A stretch of DNA of 64,000 nucleotides from Amphiduros pacificus. Its lineage: Eukaryota > Annelida > Polychaeta > Phyllodocida > Hesionidae. Every line of letters starts with the position of its first letter. The first letter of the stretch is position 1. Both the position numbers and the translations under genes were made by a program. Below are positions 1 to 32,000 of this stretch, in pieces. Location of the stretch: positions 42,992,725 through 43,056,724 of the forward strand of contig OX439003.1 in assembly GCA_949316495.1 (NCBI GenBank). The letters run 5' to 3'. The notes under the pieces are model-generated. The model was not told where the DNA came from, did no database searches, and saw only the letters and a program-made list of their open reading frames with translations.

Positions 1-743
1 TGGAGAAATATCCTTGAATTTGCCCCTCTGTGAGGGAGGGGTTGAAGCAGTTTTAATAGTTTTTCTGTCCAAAAGCCAGAATTTAATGATAACTAGGCAG
101 AGAAAATATTATGCTAATTCATTAACAATTTTTATGATTTTCTTTCCTGTTGGGCATTATCTTCGGCATCTTAAAATTTACATTCATGTAATTTGAAAGA
201 TTCAATTCAAATTACATGGAAGTTCATATCTAAAATGGACTATCACAAATTAATGCATATATGTTCTCAAGAAGTTGTTGTTAGAGAGCAATATTATCTT
301 CATACTCAGGTGTAATCTGCTATAATAAATACATACAGAAAAGCAGAACTACAACAGAATCGACGATTTTATTTTCCTGCTCTCCTCCCTCCCTCCTGAA
401 TGAATAATGGTCCATTCCTGGCAAACTGTGTAGCAGTTGGACAGGTCGGATAGAACAACGTGGTGGGGACTCAATGCCCAACTCTTTCCGAAGACTGGCG
501 TTGAATCATTCACTTGCATTATCCCATAGATACGTTAAAACAAACAAACACCTTGGGGTCGCTCTCTATCGGTCAGACAATAATATAATTTGGTTCTATC
601 AAAAATGCCCGACTCGATGATTGTTCGGCCTCACTGACCGATTATTGTTTCAAGTTTGTAGACCAAATCCGAGCACTGTATACTTTTCTAGTAAGGACTA
701 AATTGCTAGACTATAAGTGTGTAGTCATTTTTGTTGGTTTCAG
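1..743. other. Presumed intron or upstream DNA of the plus-strand M13 gene
   Basis: I see no convincing exon here. The next exon (744-818) encodes a mid-N-domain part of an M13 protein, so the missing 5' exons must lie left of the window, and this stretch is most likely intronic. It has ordinary AT-rich composition. A 23-bp motif at about 472-494, containing CCCAACTCTTTCCGAAGA, recurs with one change near 8124-8146, which suggests a shared dispersed repeat. Confidence 0.4.
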
Positions 744-6192
<5,449 letters not shown>

Positions 6193-6713
6193 CACTCATG
6201 TGAATGATTAAAGCAACAGACAGACACTCATGGACAAACACGCCCCTGTAAGCCAAACCACTCTTGTGGCCCAATTCGAAGGTGCCCCAATTTTAGGAAA
6301 CATTTACTGGGTAACTGTTCGCACTAGAACACAGATTAGCTAACTAAACATATACTACACCGGAAATGTGTTCAAAGGATGATTTATGTTTCACCAAAAG
6401 ATTCATCCGCATTCAAATGGCACAAACAATTATCTAGGGGTAATGAGATGGGTAATAACACTTGCTGACAAAGTTTAGGGAATAAACATTTATATCGTGC
6501 ACGTGTGTAAATGTGACTACAGGAAAGCTTTTGACATTTTAATATCAATGGAATGTTAAAAGTGAATCGGGTTTGTTTTAATGATAATTGAAAAATTATA
6601 TTTAAATGATTCTGTTACTCCAGTCGCTGTCAGTAATTAGTAAACAACATGGTATTGTAATACATAGTCTTTCATATAAAGCTACCCTCATGTTTTCTTG
6701 AAATCTGCACTTG

Positions 6714-6719
6714 AATAAA
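6714..6719 (+). promoter_or_regulatory. Candidate polyadenylation signal AATAAA, plus-strand M13 gene
   Basis: A canonical AATAAA lies about 520 bp after the stop codon of the plus-strand M13 gene. Position and motif only; no transcript evidence. Confidence 0.35.
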
Positions 6720-6860
6720 GTATTTCTTCACGCTTTGCTTTTTGTCTATATCCCACAAAGCTAAAGAGAATGGGGAAAAATACCCAACATTTTGGATTTG
6801 GGAATTAACATATATGTTTATGACTTCTTAATAAATTGCTGCAATTAAGATTTAATTGCA

Positions 6861-6944
6861 GCGTTGTTTTAACTTTACTCCAATCAGGGTGTTATATAAA
6901 TTATACGAAAGGAATGACATCTGTACTAAACAGATATGTGTCAG
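6861..6944 (+). repeat. 84-bp dispersed repeat, copy A
   Basis: This matches 9537-9620 in direct orientation over its whole length with roughly ten mismatches, sharing GTTATATAAATTATACGAAA and CTGTACTAAACAGATATGTG. The core can fold (TCTGT/ACAGA). It is probably a remnant of a short transposon. Confidence 0.7.
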
Positions 6945-7797
6945 AGCTTTGCCACCTTAACTGTATCCATCACTGTTCAACTTCATGATTAATACTCTAA
7001 AGTAAACAGGCCAATTGCAATTCTGGTACTCTAATCGCCAACAGAGTTTAAAAGGACGATATTCAGTAATTTCACACAGCAACCTAAGTGAGATTTATAA
7101 ATTAAAATTTTCTAAAAATATGTTTGCCTAGGATGATACTAAACTTAATGCAAATAGATCAAAAGGAGCACTAGGTATCACGTCTCATTTAAATCTAAGA
7201 CACCATTTTCTAGTTTCTAGATGAGTAGGTACATAAGAGAATCATGTAATTATTCATACCAAATATAATGTGTGTCATACAACATTCAGAGCCATTTTAT
7301 ATTTTCAACGTGAACTCATAAAACACAAAAATGTAATAATAAACAAAGAAAGTCAGTGATTAGAGTTTTGTGTGTTTTTCTGGAGAAGTCGTAAGTAGGA
7401 TGTTTATTTCATTGGGAGCTAACATGTTGATATGTACTCAATGCGTTATAACAGAATAACTCGTTATAACTCATAACAGAAATCAAGATGGTCGATTGCT
7501 GGTTGAGAATGTGCTTGATTTCTCAATTTGTACACGTCATGTAATAACCCTAATTCAAAATCTGGAGAGATTGCATGTTTTAAAGAAATGTTTTTACTGG
7601 ATATGATTACTTCATATATTTCAGGCTACTGATTCCGAAAAATTCCCAATTAAGGTTGCAATCGTATGTACACAATGGTTTAAGTCTGATACACAGATCA
7701 AAACAAACGCCATTGGTTATGGTGCTATTGACAAAAAGACCTTTATTTGTCCTCAATGGACATCACATGGCATTACTCCCATTTATAATCGAAGAGC

Positions 7798-7803
7798 TTT
7801 ATT
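7798..7803 (-). promoter_or_regulatory. Candidate polyadenylation signal at the stop of the minus-strand M13 gene
   Basis: On the minus strand the stop codon is followed at once by AATAAA, and a second AATAAA lies at 7747-7742. The second is the more usual distance for a short 3' UTR. Confidence 0.35.
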
Positions 7804-21508
<13,705 letters not shown>

Positions 21509-23684
21509 CTATGTCTGGTGAATCAAATAGAGATCAAACATGTAATTACACACTTATACTTTATAATACATGCGTTTGAGTCTCATATGGTTTACAACAT
21601 TTGCAATTGTAAACTTGATGACTTGAAATAATTAAATGTTTTTTGTTTGCACAAGTTTTTAACTCTACATATGATATGGAAGGTGATATCAAATGCTACC
21701 TGCTCAGAATTCTATGTCAATGAGGTTCAGAACATTGGAATTATCTGTGCTTTTCTCAGGGCCTGTGCTTTTTATTACAAAAAATGTTAATTTAAGGTAC
21801 TTATTATCAATAACAATCTGGACCAGATAACTGGAGAATGATCTTGATGTTTGATTTTCAGAACAATTTTGACCCTATCCTCTGAAATATATTACTTAAT
21901 ACCAGGACTTGATTCCCACCCTTTTACATTGTGCAACTTTGATCTCTCAGAAGTACTTCTTTATGAAAGACCAATATAAACAGTACAATGTTTTGACATT
22001 GGCTGTCTTTACGCTGTCCCACCTGTCGACTCTTGAGTCTTGTACTTGACATTTTGTGATGCTATTTCTTTTGAAATGTAACCTACGAAATAGGTGTAAT
22101 TAAATATTGCCACAACCTATTTTTATATTGACGGATGAGTTTCTGATCTTGAGATATTGAGCTTTGAATTTGTCAAAGCAGAGAATGCAGGGTTTGTTTT
22201 GACCTCCATTTTTATTTTCCCAGGATCGTCATTCTGAGCATGTGATTCATGATTCCTGTCAAAAGTAAACAACTTCACCTTTTTGTCATAACACTGATTC
22301 TGAACATGCCCAGTAGAGGAGGTAAAAAGGGCATGGGTCCTGTTAAAAAAATAAGTAAGCCTTATTACGATGTCCTTGGAATTTCATGATATGCTTTTTT
22401 ATTTATAAATTTATTATTGCTAAGCATGAGTTGAAGTTTTGAATATGATAAATTGTTTATTAAATATTTATGACATAAATTTTCTTTCTGTTCTTTGCAG
22501 GACAAGGAGGCTATTGCAAGAAGATCACATGGAGATCTCAAGGATGCTGAGGGGATTGCTGTTGAAGATGGCGGATGCCTCCACCCCATTTGGGAGAGAC
22601 TAGTCTTGTGAATGAAGTATGTCGATCCAGACCCCGTTCATTTATTTGACCTAACATATAGTCTATATATACAAATACCCACAAGTGTGCGGGAAGCTTT
22701 TTTTTTTGACAGAATAAAGTCTTTTTTTTCAAAGAATAAATATTCACAGGACCATAAATCATGCGATTAAAACATTTTGGGTTATTTGAATAAACTATTT
22801 AAAATTGCAAATGAAATCAGAAAAGTTAGGTTGAAATTTGGGACTGCTAACTGAGGAACGTACTTATCATGTTCCACATATCGACTCATGCTTAGTATTT
22901 TAGATTGTCCTCCAATAGGTTTGTGCATAACACGATCTGTTAAATTTGATTTCAGGATCTGAGTGAACCTTCCATTAGGGTCACTCAGAAAAAAGACTCG
23001 TATACCATGTCGGCATTGAATTTATGACACAATGTATAAGGTGTGTATCCATTGCATTTGTCCTTTTTCAAATATCGACCTACCTTAGCATTCAGAGGGT
23101 GCCACACAACAAGATCGTGCTATATTTTATTTCACACAAACTTCACACCATATATATAATAAATGTAAGACTAGAGTAATTTTTGAAACACCGAACTTAA
23201 GGATCATTAAATAGGAATCGAAATAAGGTTTAGATCATGAAAGTAAAATTAACAAAATTATGCCTGGATTATAAATATTCTCAGCCATAATTGGGATTTC
23301 AGCTTTCATCCCTTTAGTTGTACATGACAAAAGAAAGAACTGACATTGATCAAACCGTTTCTGCAATATCTTAGCTTAGATTCCCTACGGTTTTGATGAC
23401 TTTCACAGCTTGGCTTTAAGTATTACAAACAAACACAACACAGCCAGCCATGCGACCATGCCCCATTCAACATTTTCTCTCTCCATTACTGGTTCCATAA
23501 CAAAGGCTCCTTTCAACTTTAGGTATATTCTCTTCAAAGAAAACACGTCATGTGATTTTTTTCCCATAAATGTGATATGAAATCTGTCAGCCTGAGCATT
23601 GTCATCTGTTTGTCATCTTATAAACCTTATCTTCTCAAATTCAAAATTTTGTAGCCGAAACTATATTTTCATTTTATTTCTCAG
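21509..23684. other. Upstream region of the minus-strand M13 gene; no supported gene
   Basis: This should contain the promoter and 5' UTR of the minus-strand M13 gene. I see no convincing TATA box or exon. It is AT-rich and otherwise unremarkable. Confidence 0.4.
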
Positions 23685-23800
23685 AAAGAAAAACGTTTTC
23701 AGTCATAACTTTGCAACCCTTGAATATATCAACAAAAAGCAGAGATATTTGGAATATGTGGACCAGGGCCTATATTTTGACATGATCGACATGAAAATCA
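23685..23800 (+). CDS. Possible unassigned internal exon
   Basis: A strong acceptor (TTTATTTCTCAG) and a good donor (ATCA|GTAGGT) bracket 116 nt. One frame is open throughout and reads FATLEYINKKQRYLEYVDQ, rich in charged and aromatic residues. I do not recognise the protein. No neighbouring exon of the same gene is evident, and the solo LTR begins 64 bp downstream. Confidence 0.25.
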
Positions 23801-23863
23801 GTAGGTTATTTGTTTTGTTATTGGCGTGTAAATTACTGACACTACACTAATCTGCAGTGATAG

Positions 23864-24602
23864 TGTAGGATATAGATTACCTACCCAGAGACTCTTAAGA
23901 ATATATATAGACAATCATGGACAATCACGGTCTCTGGCAGAACATCATGCATAGATATTGTGTGCCGCGTGAAGTCAACGAGTGCAGGTTGATGCATCGC
24001 CTTAACCACCTCACCTGGAGATGACTCACCGGACAAAAGAGATCACGTGCAGGCAGACGAGCCCATGCAAAACCCCCGTGTCGCAAAAGGAAGCCACGCA
24101 GGCAAGACGAGTCCATGTGAAACCCAGTGTCGCAAAAGGAAGCCATGTAGGCAAACCCCACACACATGATGCTCAACAATCCTTTAAAAGGGCCCGCAAC
24201 TGTTGGATCCTCGGAGACCAGAATTCGGAGACCGGAGAGCAGAGTTCCAGCGTCCACTTGCTTTGAAAGATCCACAACTCTCAGCATCGTGACCGCATAG
24301 ACTTGGGTGTTTTATGTATTCTCAGGACTCTATAAGTATCATGCATTTGGGTAGTTTATATGCCTCGCTCATTGCCATGCTGGCCCAGCCAGACAAGGAT
24401 TCATAGCACCGAATAAAGGTTACTATTGTGCAGTGTATATCCTGTGTCTGCAGTCCTTATTACCTCACACCTCATATGGGTAGATAGGGTTGCTAGATTC
24501 CGTGCCCCGCCTCACAGCCAGCGAGTAAAGTAGAGTAAGAGTAGAGTATTGATCCCCCGTCCATGTCCCCCAACGACGGATACTCACAAACCATGGGTAA
24601 CA
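23864..24602 (+). repeat. Solo LTR of the large Ty3-type element family
   Basis: It runs from TGTAGGATATAG to GGGTAACA and is flanked by a 4-bp duplication (ATAG at 23860-23863 and 24603-24606). Its sequence matches the LTRs at 26643 and 60445, including a GAATAAAGG block and CCCCCAACGACGGATACTC. Its left and right partners are gone, as expected after LTR-LTR recombination. Confidence 0.93.
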
Positions 24603-24800
24603 ATAGTTGCAGTTGACATTCATTTGTAACATGGACTAAATTAGTCCATGTTTGTAATGACCAATGTTCTGACTGAATTCTCTTGTGATCCATTTTACAT
24701 ATTTATATACTATTACTTAACACATGAATCATGAAATATAATTGCATATCATTTCCATAATTTTATATCTTTATATTTCTATATCTGTCATATCTGTCAG

Positions 24801-25535
24801 CCAGGAGTAAATATAGATGATAAACTGAATTTTAATGAACATGTTATGGGCCTCTGTAAGAAGGCAAGTAAAAATTTGGGTATTCTCCTGAAGTTATCAA
24901 ATTCTCTTAAAGGTGTAAAAGAACGCCTTTCATTGTTAGATTCCTTTTTATTATCTACTTTTACATATTGCCCTACCACTTGGCATTTTTGTAGTAGAGA
25001 TATCGTGAAAAAAATGGAGAAAATTCATGAAAGGAGTCTGCGATTTGTGATGAACGATTTTAACATGAGTTATCAAGAGCTTATAACTGAAACCAAATGT
25101 AACACACTCTGGAGATTAAAGAAGATTTCCATTTTTGTATATGTGTATATGAAATGCAGCCAAGTTATCAATGTGATATGTTTAAGTTAGTGGACAGACA
25201 ATACTTGATGCGTGATGAACTAGCTCTGAAACTATACAAGTTCAAAACAAAGACATATGGTTTAAGTCTCTATTATAAGCAGGATCTAAACTGTGGAATA
25301 GTATTCCACTGAACATGAGATGGTCTGAAAATGTAGGGTAATTCAAGAGATCATTAGAAAAATGGTCATGTTGTAATGTGGATTGTGTTAAATGTAAAAA
25401 TTTTAACTTTCATGTGTAAGAAGATTATTGATTTATCTCTATATATTGTTATTTTAACTTGAATACCAGCTTCAAGCTAATGTTTTTGTTAAACATAATC
25501 GAGTATAAATAAAAATTATTCTTATTCTTATTCTT
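24801..25535 (+). mobile_element. 5'-truncated LINE 3' end (CR1/jockey-like)
   Basis: From 24801 the plus strand encodes IDDKLNFNEHV, CKKASKNLGILLKLS, TYCPTTWHFCSR and EKIHERSLRFVMNDF, the typical C-terminal end of a non-LTR reverse transcriptase. After about 25190 the frame is lost but KFKTKTYG and KLWNSIPLNMR remnants persist. It ends in repeated TTATTC units, a LINE-type tail. It is dead by truncation and stops. Confidence 0.85.
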
Positions 25536-25660
25536 GTCATGTGAGCTCGGTAATTTCATGTAATTTCATTCCATAGCAGTTCACCAGTTCAGCACTTTCA
25601 GTTCAGCACTTTCAGTTCATGAACATGATGAAAGCTTTGTAAGTTGTTGATCATGAATAA

Positions 25661-25984
25661 TTTTGTTTGTTTGGTTTGTTTGGGGTTTTACATCACTTTC
25701 AACATTATTTCAGTCATTTTGTGATGAGACCTACTTGTAGCAGATATACTGCTGACTCACTGAATTGTCATGTTGCAGGTCCTTGACATGACAACCCACC
25801 CGGTCACAGACTTACAAGGACAACAGGCTAACCCTTTAGGCACGTGCCTCAGCTCATGTGTGAAATTGAATCATGAATTCAATCTCGGCATGGCCGGAGA
25901 TCAAACCCACGACCTTTGGATCACCACAGAGGAACTGGCGCTAATAAGCTGGCGCTCTAACCAACTGCGCCACGGCCCATGGCC
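25661..25984 (-). mobile_element. tRNA-derived SINE, family A, copy 3 (minus strand, with TSD)
   Basis: This is the reverse complement of the family seen at 1310 and 15447; the tRNA-like head is at the right end (CCAACTGCGCCACGGCC) and the A-rich tail appears as a T-rich run at the left. An 11-bp duplication (ATCATGAATAA) at 25650-25660 and 25985-25995 marks the insertion. Confidence 0.93.
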
Positions 25985-25995
25985 ATCATGAATAA

Positions 25996-26638
25996 TGCAT
26001 CACCAAATATTCTAATAATATTGATATTGTTAACATGTTAATGTATATTATGATTATTTATACATCATATTTATTGTTTGAAGAATCTCATTATCATTTA
26101 ACATATTTTGTGCTTTTCATTGTTCTAGCACTGCATTGGTGTTTCTGCTGGAGATGTACATGTGTACTGCTAGGGATGTGCCTTAAACCACCCTGTACTT
26201 TTATCGAATCAATTGTTGTCATAAAAATATTTGGCAAATGGTTGATTTTCATTAGAAGAGTTTTTTTATATAATCTTAAAAAATGTTATTGCCTGAAACT
26301 AAAGCCTTCATTAAAATTGAATGTACAGGCCCAGTATACTCACTGACAATTTATGAAAATAAACGGGTTTGCATCCAGAATATTTGCATGTCAGATATGA
26401 TGTTGGTCCCTGAACAGTTGCATGGAAATAATAAAAATTATATGAGAATAAACTGTTTTTTTTTCTTGCATCCTCAATCTGTTATTCTTTAAATGATGTC
26501 CCAATGTTTTATTTTTGTAATTCTTGTGACAGGACTGTGGAAATAATGCCTCTGTCCTCTGGATGAAAATATAAAAATGATAACCCTGAGTCGTACCAAT
26601 TGTTTTACATAATTATCCATTAGCCCCATGAGAATGTG
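25996..26638. other. Intergenic DNA before the large LTR element; no supported gene
   Basis: AT-rich, with only short ORFs lacking recognisable features. It is the left flank of the large LTR element. Confidence 0.4.
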
Positions 26639-26642
26639 GTAG

Positions 26643-27274
26643 TGTAGGATATAGATTACGCACCCAGAGACTCTTGGAAACATATAGACATTCATAGACA
26701 ATCACGAACGATATTGATGGTTGATGAGTCGCCATAACCACCACTCTGAGAGATCATGTGCAGACAGACGAGCCCCACAGATGACGTGGAGTGACCCCTT
26801 AAAAGAGGCGCGCAACCGTTGGATCCTCGGAGAACAGAACCAGAGATGAACAGACGGAGATAGAGCGACCACTTGCCACAGAAGATCCACGACTCTCAGT
26901 ATCGTGACTGTATAGACTTGGGTGTTTTGTGTATAGATAGGATCTCATAAGTATCATGCATTTGGGTAGTTCACATGCCTCGCTCATTGCCATGCCGGCC
27001 TAGCCAGACAAGGAGGAATCACAGCCCCGAATAAAGGTAACTATTGTGTCGTGTATATCCTGTGTCTGCAGTCTTTATTGCCTGTCACCTTCACGAGGGT
27101 ATATAGGGTAGCTAGGATCCGTGCCCCAACTCACAGCCAGCGAGTTAGTGAGCTATGCTTATTGTACAGTACAGTACGGTAGAGTAGATCAGATTAGAGT
27201 ATCTATCTATTGGTAGAGTATTGATCCCCCGTCCACGTCCCCCAACGACAGATACTCTCCATTAGTGGGTAACA
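26643..27274 (+). repeat. 5' LTR of the large element
   Basis: TGTAGGATATAG...GGGTAACA ends, 632 bp. It contains the GAATAAAGG block shared with the solo LTR, and is followed by the primer-binding-site candidate at 27278. Confidence 0.93.
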
Positions 27275-27277
27275 ATA

Positions 27278-27295
27278 TGGTGGAGAATATCCGAA
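27278..27295 (+). promoter_or_regulatory. Candidate primer-binding site
   Basis: TGGTGGAGAATATCC begins three bases after the LTR end, the usual position for a tRNA primer site. The same sequence follows the LTR ending at 61108, and a diverged version follows the one ending at 63835. I cannot name the tRNA. Confidence 0.6.
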
Positions 27296-27328
27296 TCGAT
27301 CCATGGCTTTGAGTGTTGCTGATACTGT

Positions 27329-27458
27329 ATGGAGATCCTGACTGCCGCCCTGCTACTTGAATATAAGTCTATGTTGCTCAGATCTTCGAAAAAGCTTTCC
27401 ACCAAGCTGCAAGTGGCGCGCGATCCTCCGGTAGCAGAAGACGATTCTACATATCAAG
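27329..27458 (+). CDS. Conserved 5' leader ORF ending at a splice donor
   Basis: The ORF starts with Met just after the primer site and encodes a short block containing SSKKLSTKLQVA. It reaches CAAG|GTGAGT at 27458. The third element (61163-61301) has the homologous block with CAAG|GTAAGT at the same place, and the fourth element starts the same block at about 63890. Conservation of both the peptide and the donor suggests a leader exon used to make spliced env or accessory messages, as known in retroviruses. The reading frame also continues past the donor. Confidence 0.6.
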
Positions 27459-27831
27459 GTGAGTTAGAATTACTTTTTCGAGATCCCCCCGAGAAACGAA
27501 ATGACCAAGTGAGTGGTTCCGTGAGAGTGCAACCTCCCTCTAGTCCTCCCCTGTCAGACCTCACCACTTCCTCTGGTGTGCACACCTCCCCTTCTTCGAG
27601 TGGTATTAAAGCCCCTTTGTCTCATACGTCTGCCAGTACAGGTAGCACTTCTCCGCCTGAAGCTCTCACACTTCGCCCACGGGCTTCTATCTCGTCTGAC
27701 TCCGACTCAGACGTCCAATTTGGTCCTTTCCTTGTTGCGGACAGCGACCAAGAGTCCTTAACCATCTCTGAGGTGCCTGCAAAATTGCTGATTCTGATCA
27801 ATCGGGTTCTGATCGTGCACGATCCCCATCA

Positions 27832-29037
27832 GTGGAGATGGCTGAAGACGAGAATATACAGGAGATGTTCCATCAAATTATAGGCCACCTACGCAAAGTT
27901 AATATAGCTGGTGCTCAAACTGACATTGTAGAAATGTTACATGCGCAATCTAAAGACAACAAAATTCGCCACCAGAGGCAAGGCTCTAAATCACTCCTCC
28001 CACCCCCATTCTATGGTAGATCCACAGAGGATCCCCTCCGTTTTATGAACAAATTTCTTACTTACACCCAACTCTCACATACTCCAGAGGACTTGAAGGT
28101 TCCCGCTTGTCGCATGTTGTTACATGGTGCGGCAGACGTTTGGTACACTTCTCTGCCTGCAGATGTCACTAGCTCCTGGGATTCCTTCTATGCAGCTTTT
28201 ATTAAATTTTTCGGTAGTGAGACAAACGCTTGGCTGCTTGAGCAATCGCTGGATGCTAGAATTCAGAAAAAAAAAGAATCTGCTGAAACCTATATAAATG
28301 ATGTTCTGAGCCAGTGCCAGAGGTTGCAAAAGGAGGACATGGAGACAAAGAAAATATTAGTCAGGGGTCTCCTCCCTAACCTTAAGGCTTTTGTAGTGGG
28401 AAAGTCACCTAAAACACTTGATGACACTATTGAGCAGATTAAATTAGCTGAGACGGTTTGCACGATGACCAGTGATTCATCAGTCACTCTAAACGGTTTA
28501 GATTTGCCCTCCGAGTCCACGTATCAGTTTTTAGCACAACAGTCCTCCACTCTTGCTGCTATTCGCGAAGAGGTCGCGGATGTGGGAAAAGGGGTTCATA
28601 GGCTTGGTAACCGTCCCGAGGAAGGCGATTCCTTTTGCTTTTTCTGTAGGAATTCCGGCCATTGGATCAGAGACTGCAAAGCTCGCCATGACTGTAGCTT
28701 CTGCGGGCGGGATTCACACATGTCTATTTATTGCCCGATAAATTTCGTGCCTCCCGTGACCAATCTCCCCGTGCTCCTCCGCGGGCTGACAACCGGTCTA
28801 ACCGGCCCAATGGTCGATTCGAGCCTGGAGATGGCCGTGGCCGCTATGATCAAAATAGTGGTAGGAACAGCCAACGCTCTTTCCAGAATAGACCTTATTC
28901 GGGTAACAGGCAGGGCAACGACGGCAGATATAATTCTGGCCGCCCTCCCTTCAATGACCAACGTCGTTCTGGGCCCCGACAGGACAGTAGGCCCCAGTAC
29001 CGGCAGGAAAACTATTAACTCCTGTCCCGACTCGTGA
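27832..29037 (+). CDS. Gag region of the large element
   Basis: This is a capsid-type region with the retrotransposon gag signature (PPPFYGRSTEDPLRFMN, then WLLEQSL and CQRL blocks), followed by two CCHC zinc knuckles (CFFCRNSGHWIRDC and CSFCGRDSHMSIYC). These package the RNA genome. The third element has a homologous region at 61603-62552. Confidence 0.85.
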   Translation: MEMAEDENIQEMFHQIIGHLRKVNIAGAQTDIVEMLHAQSKDNKIRHQRQGSKSLLPPPFYGRSTEDPLRFMNKFLTYTQLSHTPEDLKVPACRMLLHGAADVWYTSLPADVTSSWDSFYAAFIKFFGSETNAWLLEQSLDARIQKKKESAETYINDVLSQCQRLQKEDMETKKILVRGLLPNLKAFVVGKSPKTLDDTIEQIKLAETVCTMTSDSSVTLNGLDLPSESTYQFLAQQSSTLAAIREEVADVGKGVHRLGNRPEEGDSFCFFCRNSGHWIRDCKARHDCSFCGRDSHMSIYCPINFVPPVTNLPVLLRGLTTGLTGPMVDSSLEMAVAAMIKIVVGTANALSRIDLIRVTGRATTADIILAALPSMTNVVLGPDRTVGPSTGRKTINSCPDS

Positions 29038-29098
29038 GCCACGTGATAGGAGTAGTACTTCGTTTAATATTGCAATAAATCAAAGTAAACCAGACATA

Positions 29099-32000
29099 TT
29101 GAACGCGGTTCACTGTTATTTTGCAGAGATGTCCTCTAGCCATCTTATTCCACAGGACGATTCTCTGATATCTGTTAGCCCCGCCTCTGTACCAAAAGAA
29201 CCCCCTACTGTTTTCGGCAATGATATTAAATTCTTCCCTCTTTCCCCTGATGGTCGCATCGCGACAAGGACAAAGTTTAGCTCCATTGATGCATTATTAG
29301 ATACAGGCGCCCAACGTAGTATTATCACTCTTGCCTCCTTACGTGAATTCTGCCCTGACGACTCCTTCTCACGACAAGTCTCAGCTAGCAAAATAGTGGT
29401 TGTTGCGGAGGGTAGCTCTGTTCCTATCCACTTTCAGACTCATCTTGATTTATTTGTGGGAGATCAATTGTGCCATGTTTGCTTTCAGGTGGTCCCTGAT
29501 TTACAATACCCTGTTATATTGGGCCGTGACTTTTTCACAGCTTATGGTGTGGTCCTTGATTTTGCACAACGTGGGGTTGCTTTCAAATTAACACCTGAGC
29601 TACGTGTTTCGGTCGGATATTTTGATCCCATTCCTCTGGGTTCAGAGCCACAAGAACTTCCCACTTTAGACCTTACATGGGGGGCTTCTCCGACGGGAGA
29701 TATGGATGATGTAGAACTAGCCCCTGTATCAGCCTCTCCTGCTGATCCTAACCCTCATCGCAAAATAGACCTTACGAATTCGGACTTGTCTCCCAGTCAG
29801 AAAGACTCCCTCAAACGTCTCATTTCTTCGTTTAGTGATATTTTCACGACCCGCGATGGTGAGTTTGGCGATACAGATGTCGTCCAGCATACTATTTACC
29901 TCAAAGGATCTGTTAGTCCCATTAAGCTACGGCCCTATCGTGCGGGGTACAAGCAACGGGGCATTATAGACAAAGAAGTGCAGCGTCTTTTAGACAAAGA
30001 TATCATTAGGCCTTCCAATAGTCCGTGGGCTTTTCCCGCCGTTTTGGTAGAGAAGCCGGCTCAGGATGGTACTGTTTCATATCGCATGTGCATAGACTTT
30101 CGAAAATTAAATGAGGTCACCGTGCCGGATTCCTTTCCGCTGCCTCATATTCAGGACACTTTAGACAGCTTAGGAGCTCGTAGATTAACACACATAAGCA
30201 CACTTGACCTCATGGGGGGGTTTCACCAAGTGAGCGTTCACCCTGACTCTCGGCCGCTCACTGCCTTCATCACTCATCGTGGGCTTTACGAATACAAACG
30301 CCTCCCGTTTGGTGTCATTAATGGACCCCCAACATTTCAACGTCTCATGGAAACTGTGTTACAGGGCCTCTCTGACCTCTGTCTCATATATTTGGACGAT
30401 GTCCTCGTTCACAGCCCTTCTTTCGAACGCCATTTGACTGACCTTACTCGAGTTTTTACGCGTTTTCGTAAGGCTAAGTTGAAGCTTCGTACCGATAAAT
30501 GTTTCTTTGCCAGGAAACAAGTTAAATACCTCGGTCATATCATATCTAAGAATGGCATAGAAGTTGACCCATCTAAAACTAAAGCTGTTGACGAATATCC
30601 TGTCCCCACTTCTTGCAAGGACGTGAGGGCCTTTCTGGGTTTGTCAGGTTACTACCGTAGGTTTGTCGAAGGCTATGCGAAAATTGCGCAACCGCTCAAT
30701 ATCCTTACTAGCAAAAAGAGTACTTTCGAATGGGATGACGTGAAGCAGGCCGCCTTCGACTCCCTCAAAGCGAAGTTAGTTTCGGCCCCGATTTTGGCCT
30801 TCCCTCGTATCGAGCCTGATAACCCATTTATCATCACAACAGATGCCAGCCTTTTCGCGATTGGGAATGTTTTAAGTCAGATGCATGACGGCGCTGAACG
30901 GGTCATAGCATATGGCGGTCGTGCCCTAAATCCAGCAGAGCAAAATTATACATGTACTGAACGGGAATGTCTCAGCATCATAGCTGCTTGTAAGTTGCAC
31001 GAACCTTATCTTAAATACGAGAAATTCACTATAGTGACCGATCATTCCGCCCTACAATGGCTATTTCGTTCCGAACCAAAGGGACGTTTAGGTAGATGGA
31101 TGTTGACCCTACAACAGTTTCGTTACGAAATTATCCATAAACAAGGGAAGTCAATCTCGCATGCTGATAGCCTTAGCCGCCGCACGTATCCGTTGGAATC
31201 TAATCCCACACCTGAGTTAGAACTCAAATTGGCTGCTGTTTCTGACCTGCCTGGCGATCTCGAGCCACACCCTGTTTCACCCGCTGTGGCCGACCAGTGT
31301 TTGTCTGATCTCAATCAGTCATCTGGCACTTTATACACCTTTAATGATTTTAGTGTGAAACAGTCTGCCGATCCCTCCCTTCAATCCCTTATCAAGTATT
31401 TCAAGTCAGCACACCTCCCTTCCACTCAACGTGAGGCCCGAAAACTCCTTGCCCAAGTTGATGATTATTACTTAAAGGAAGATGTTCTATTTCATTTGTA
31501 TGTTACCCCGGGTAGAGGCCCGGCGAAGGACCGCTGTAAAACTCAGTTAGTTATCCCATCCACTCTTCGCCATGATTTACTTGAGGCCTTCCATGATAGC
31601 TCGATGGGTGCTCATTTAGGGACTGACAAATTGTATTCCACGATACGACAGAAATATTATTGGCCAGGGATGCATAGTGATATTATGAATTGGGTTCAGT
31701 CCTGCCAAGTTTGTAGTAAGACCAGCAAGCTCCCGAAAAATAGACAGGGTTCCTTACATCCTATTCCTGTTATACGCCCCTTTCAGAGGGTTCACACTGA
31801 TCTTATCGGCCCACTCCCTAAAACGGATCGAGGCAACAAATACATTCTTGTTTTTCAGGACGCTCTCACACGTTTTCCTGAAGCCTTCCCTCTCCCTGAC
31901 CAGTCGGCCGTCTCGGTGGCAGAACGTCTTTTTGAAGATATTTGGTGCCGCTGGGGAAATGTTTAATCTATTGTTAGCGACCGTGAAGGGTGTTACGCTA

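Larger units (their letters stand above)
6193..7803. other. Intergenic region between the two convergent M13 genes (3' UTRs)
   Basis: No coding exon is visible. An AATAAA at 6714-6719 could serve the plus-strand gene. On the minus strand, AATAAA occurs at 7803-7798, directly after the stop codon, and at 7747-7742. An 84-bp segment at 6861-6944 repeats at 9537-9620 in direct orientation. A segment of about 120 bp at 7100-7220 resembles the reverse complement of about 13350-13480. These look like fragments of dispersed repeats. Confidence 0.6.

Noticed and set aside
23925-24287. ORFs on both strands in this stretch (also 26702-26993 and 59940-60260)
   Set aside because: They are chance readings within LTRs of the large element's family.
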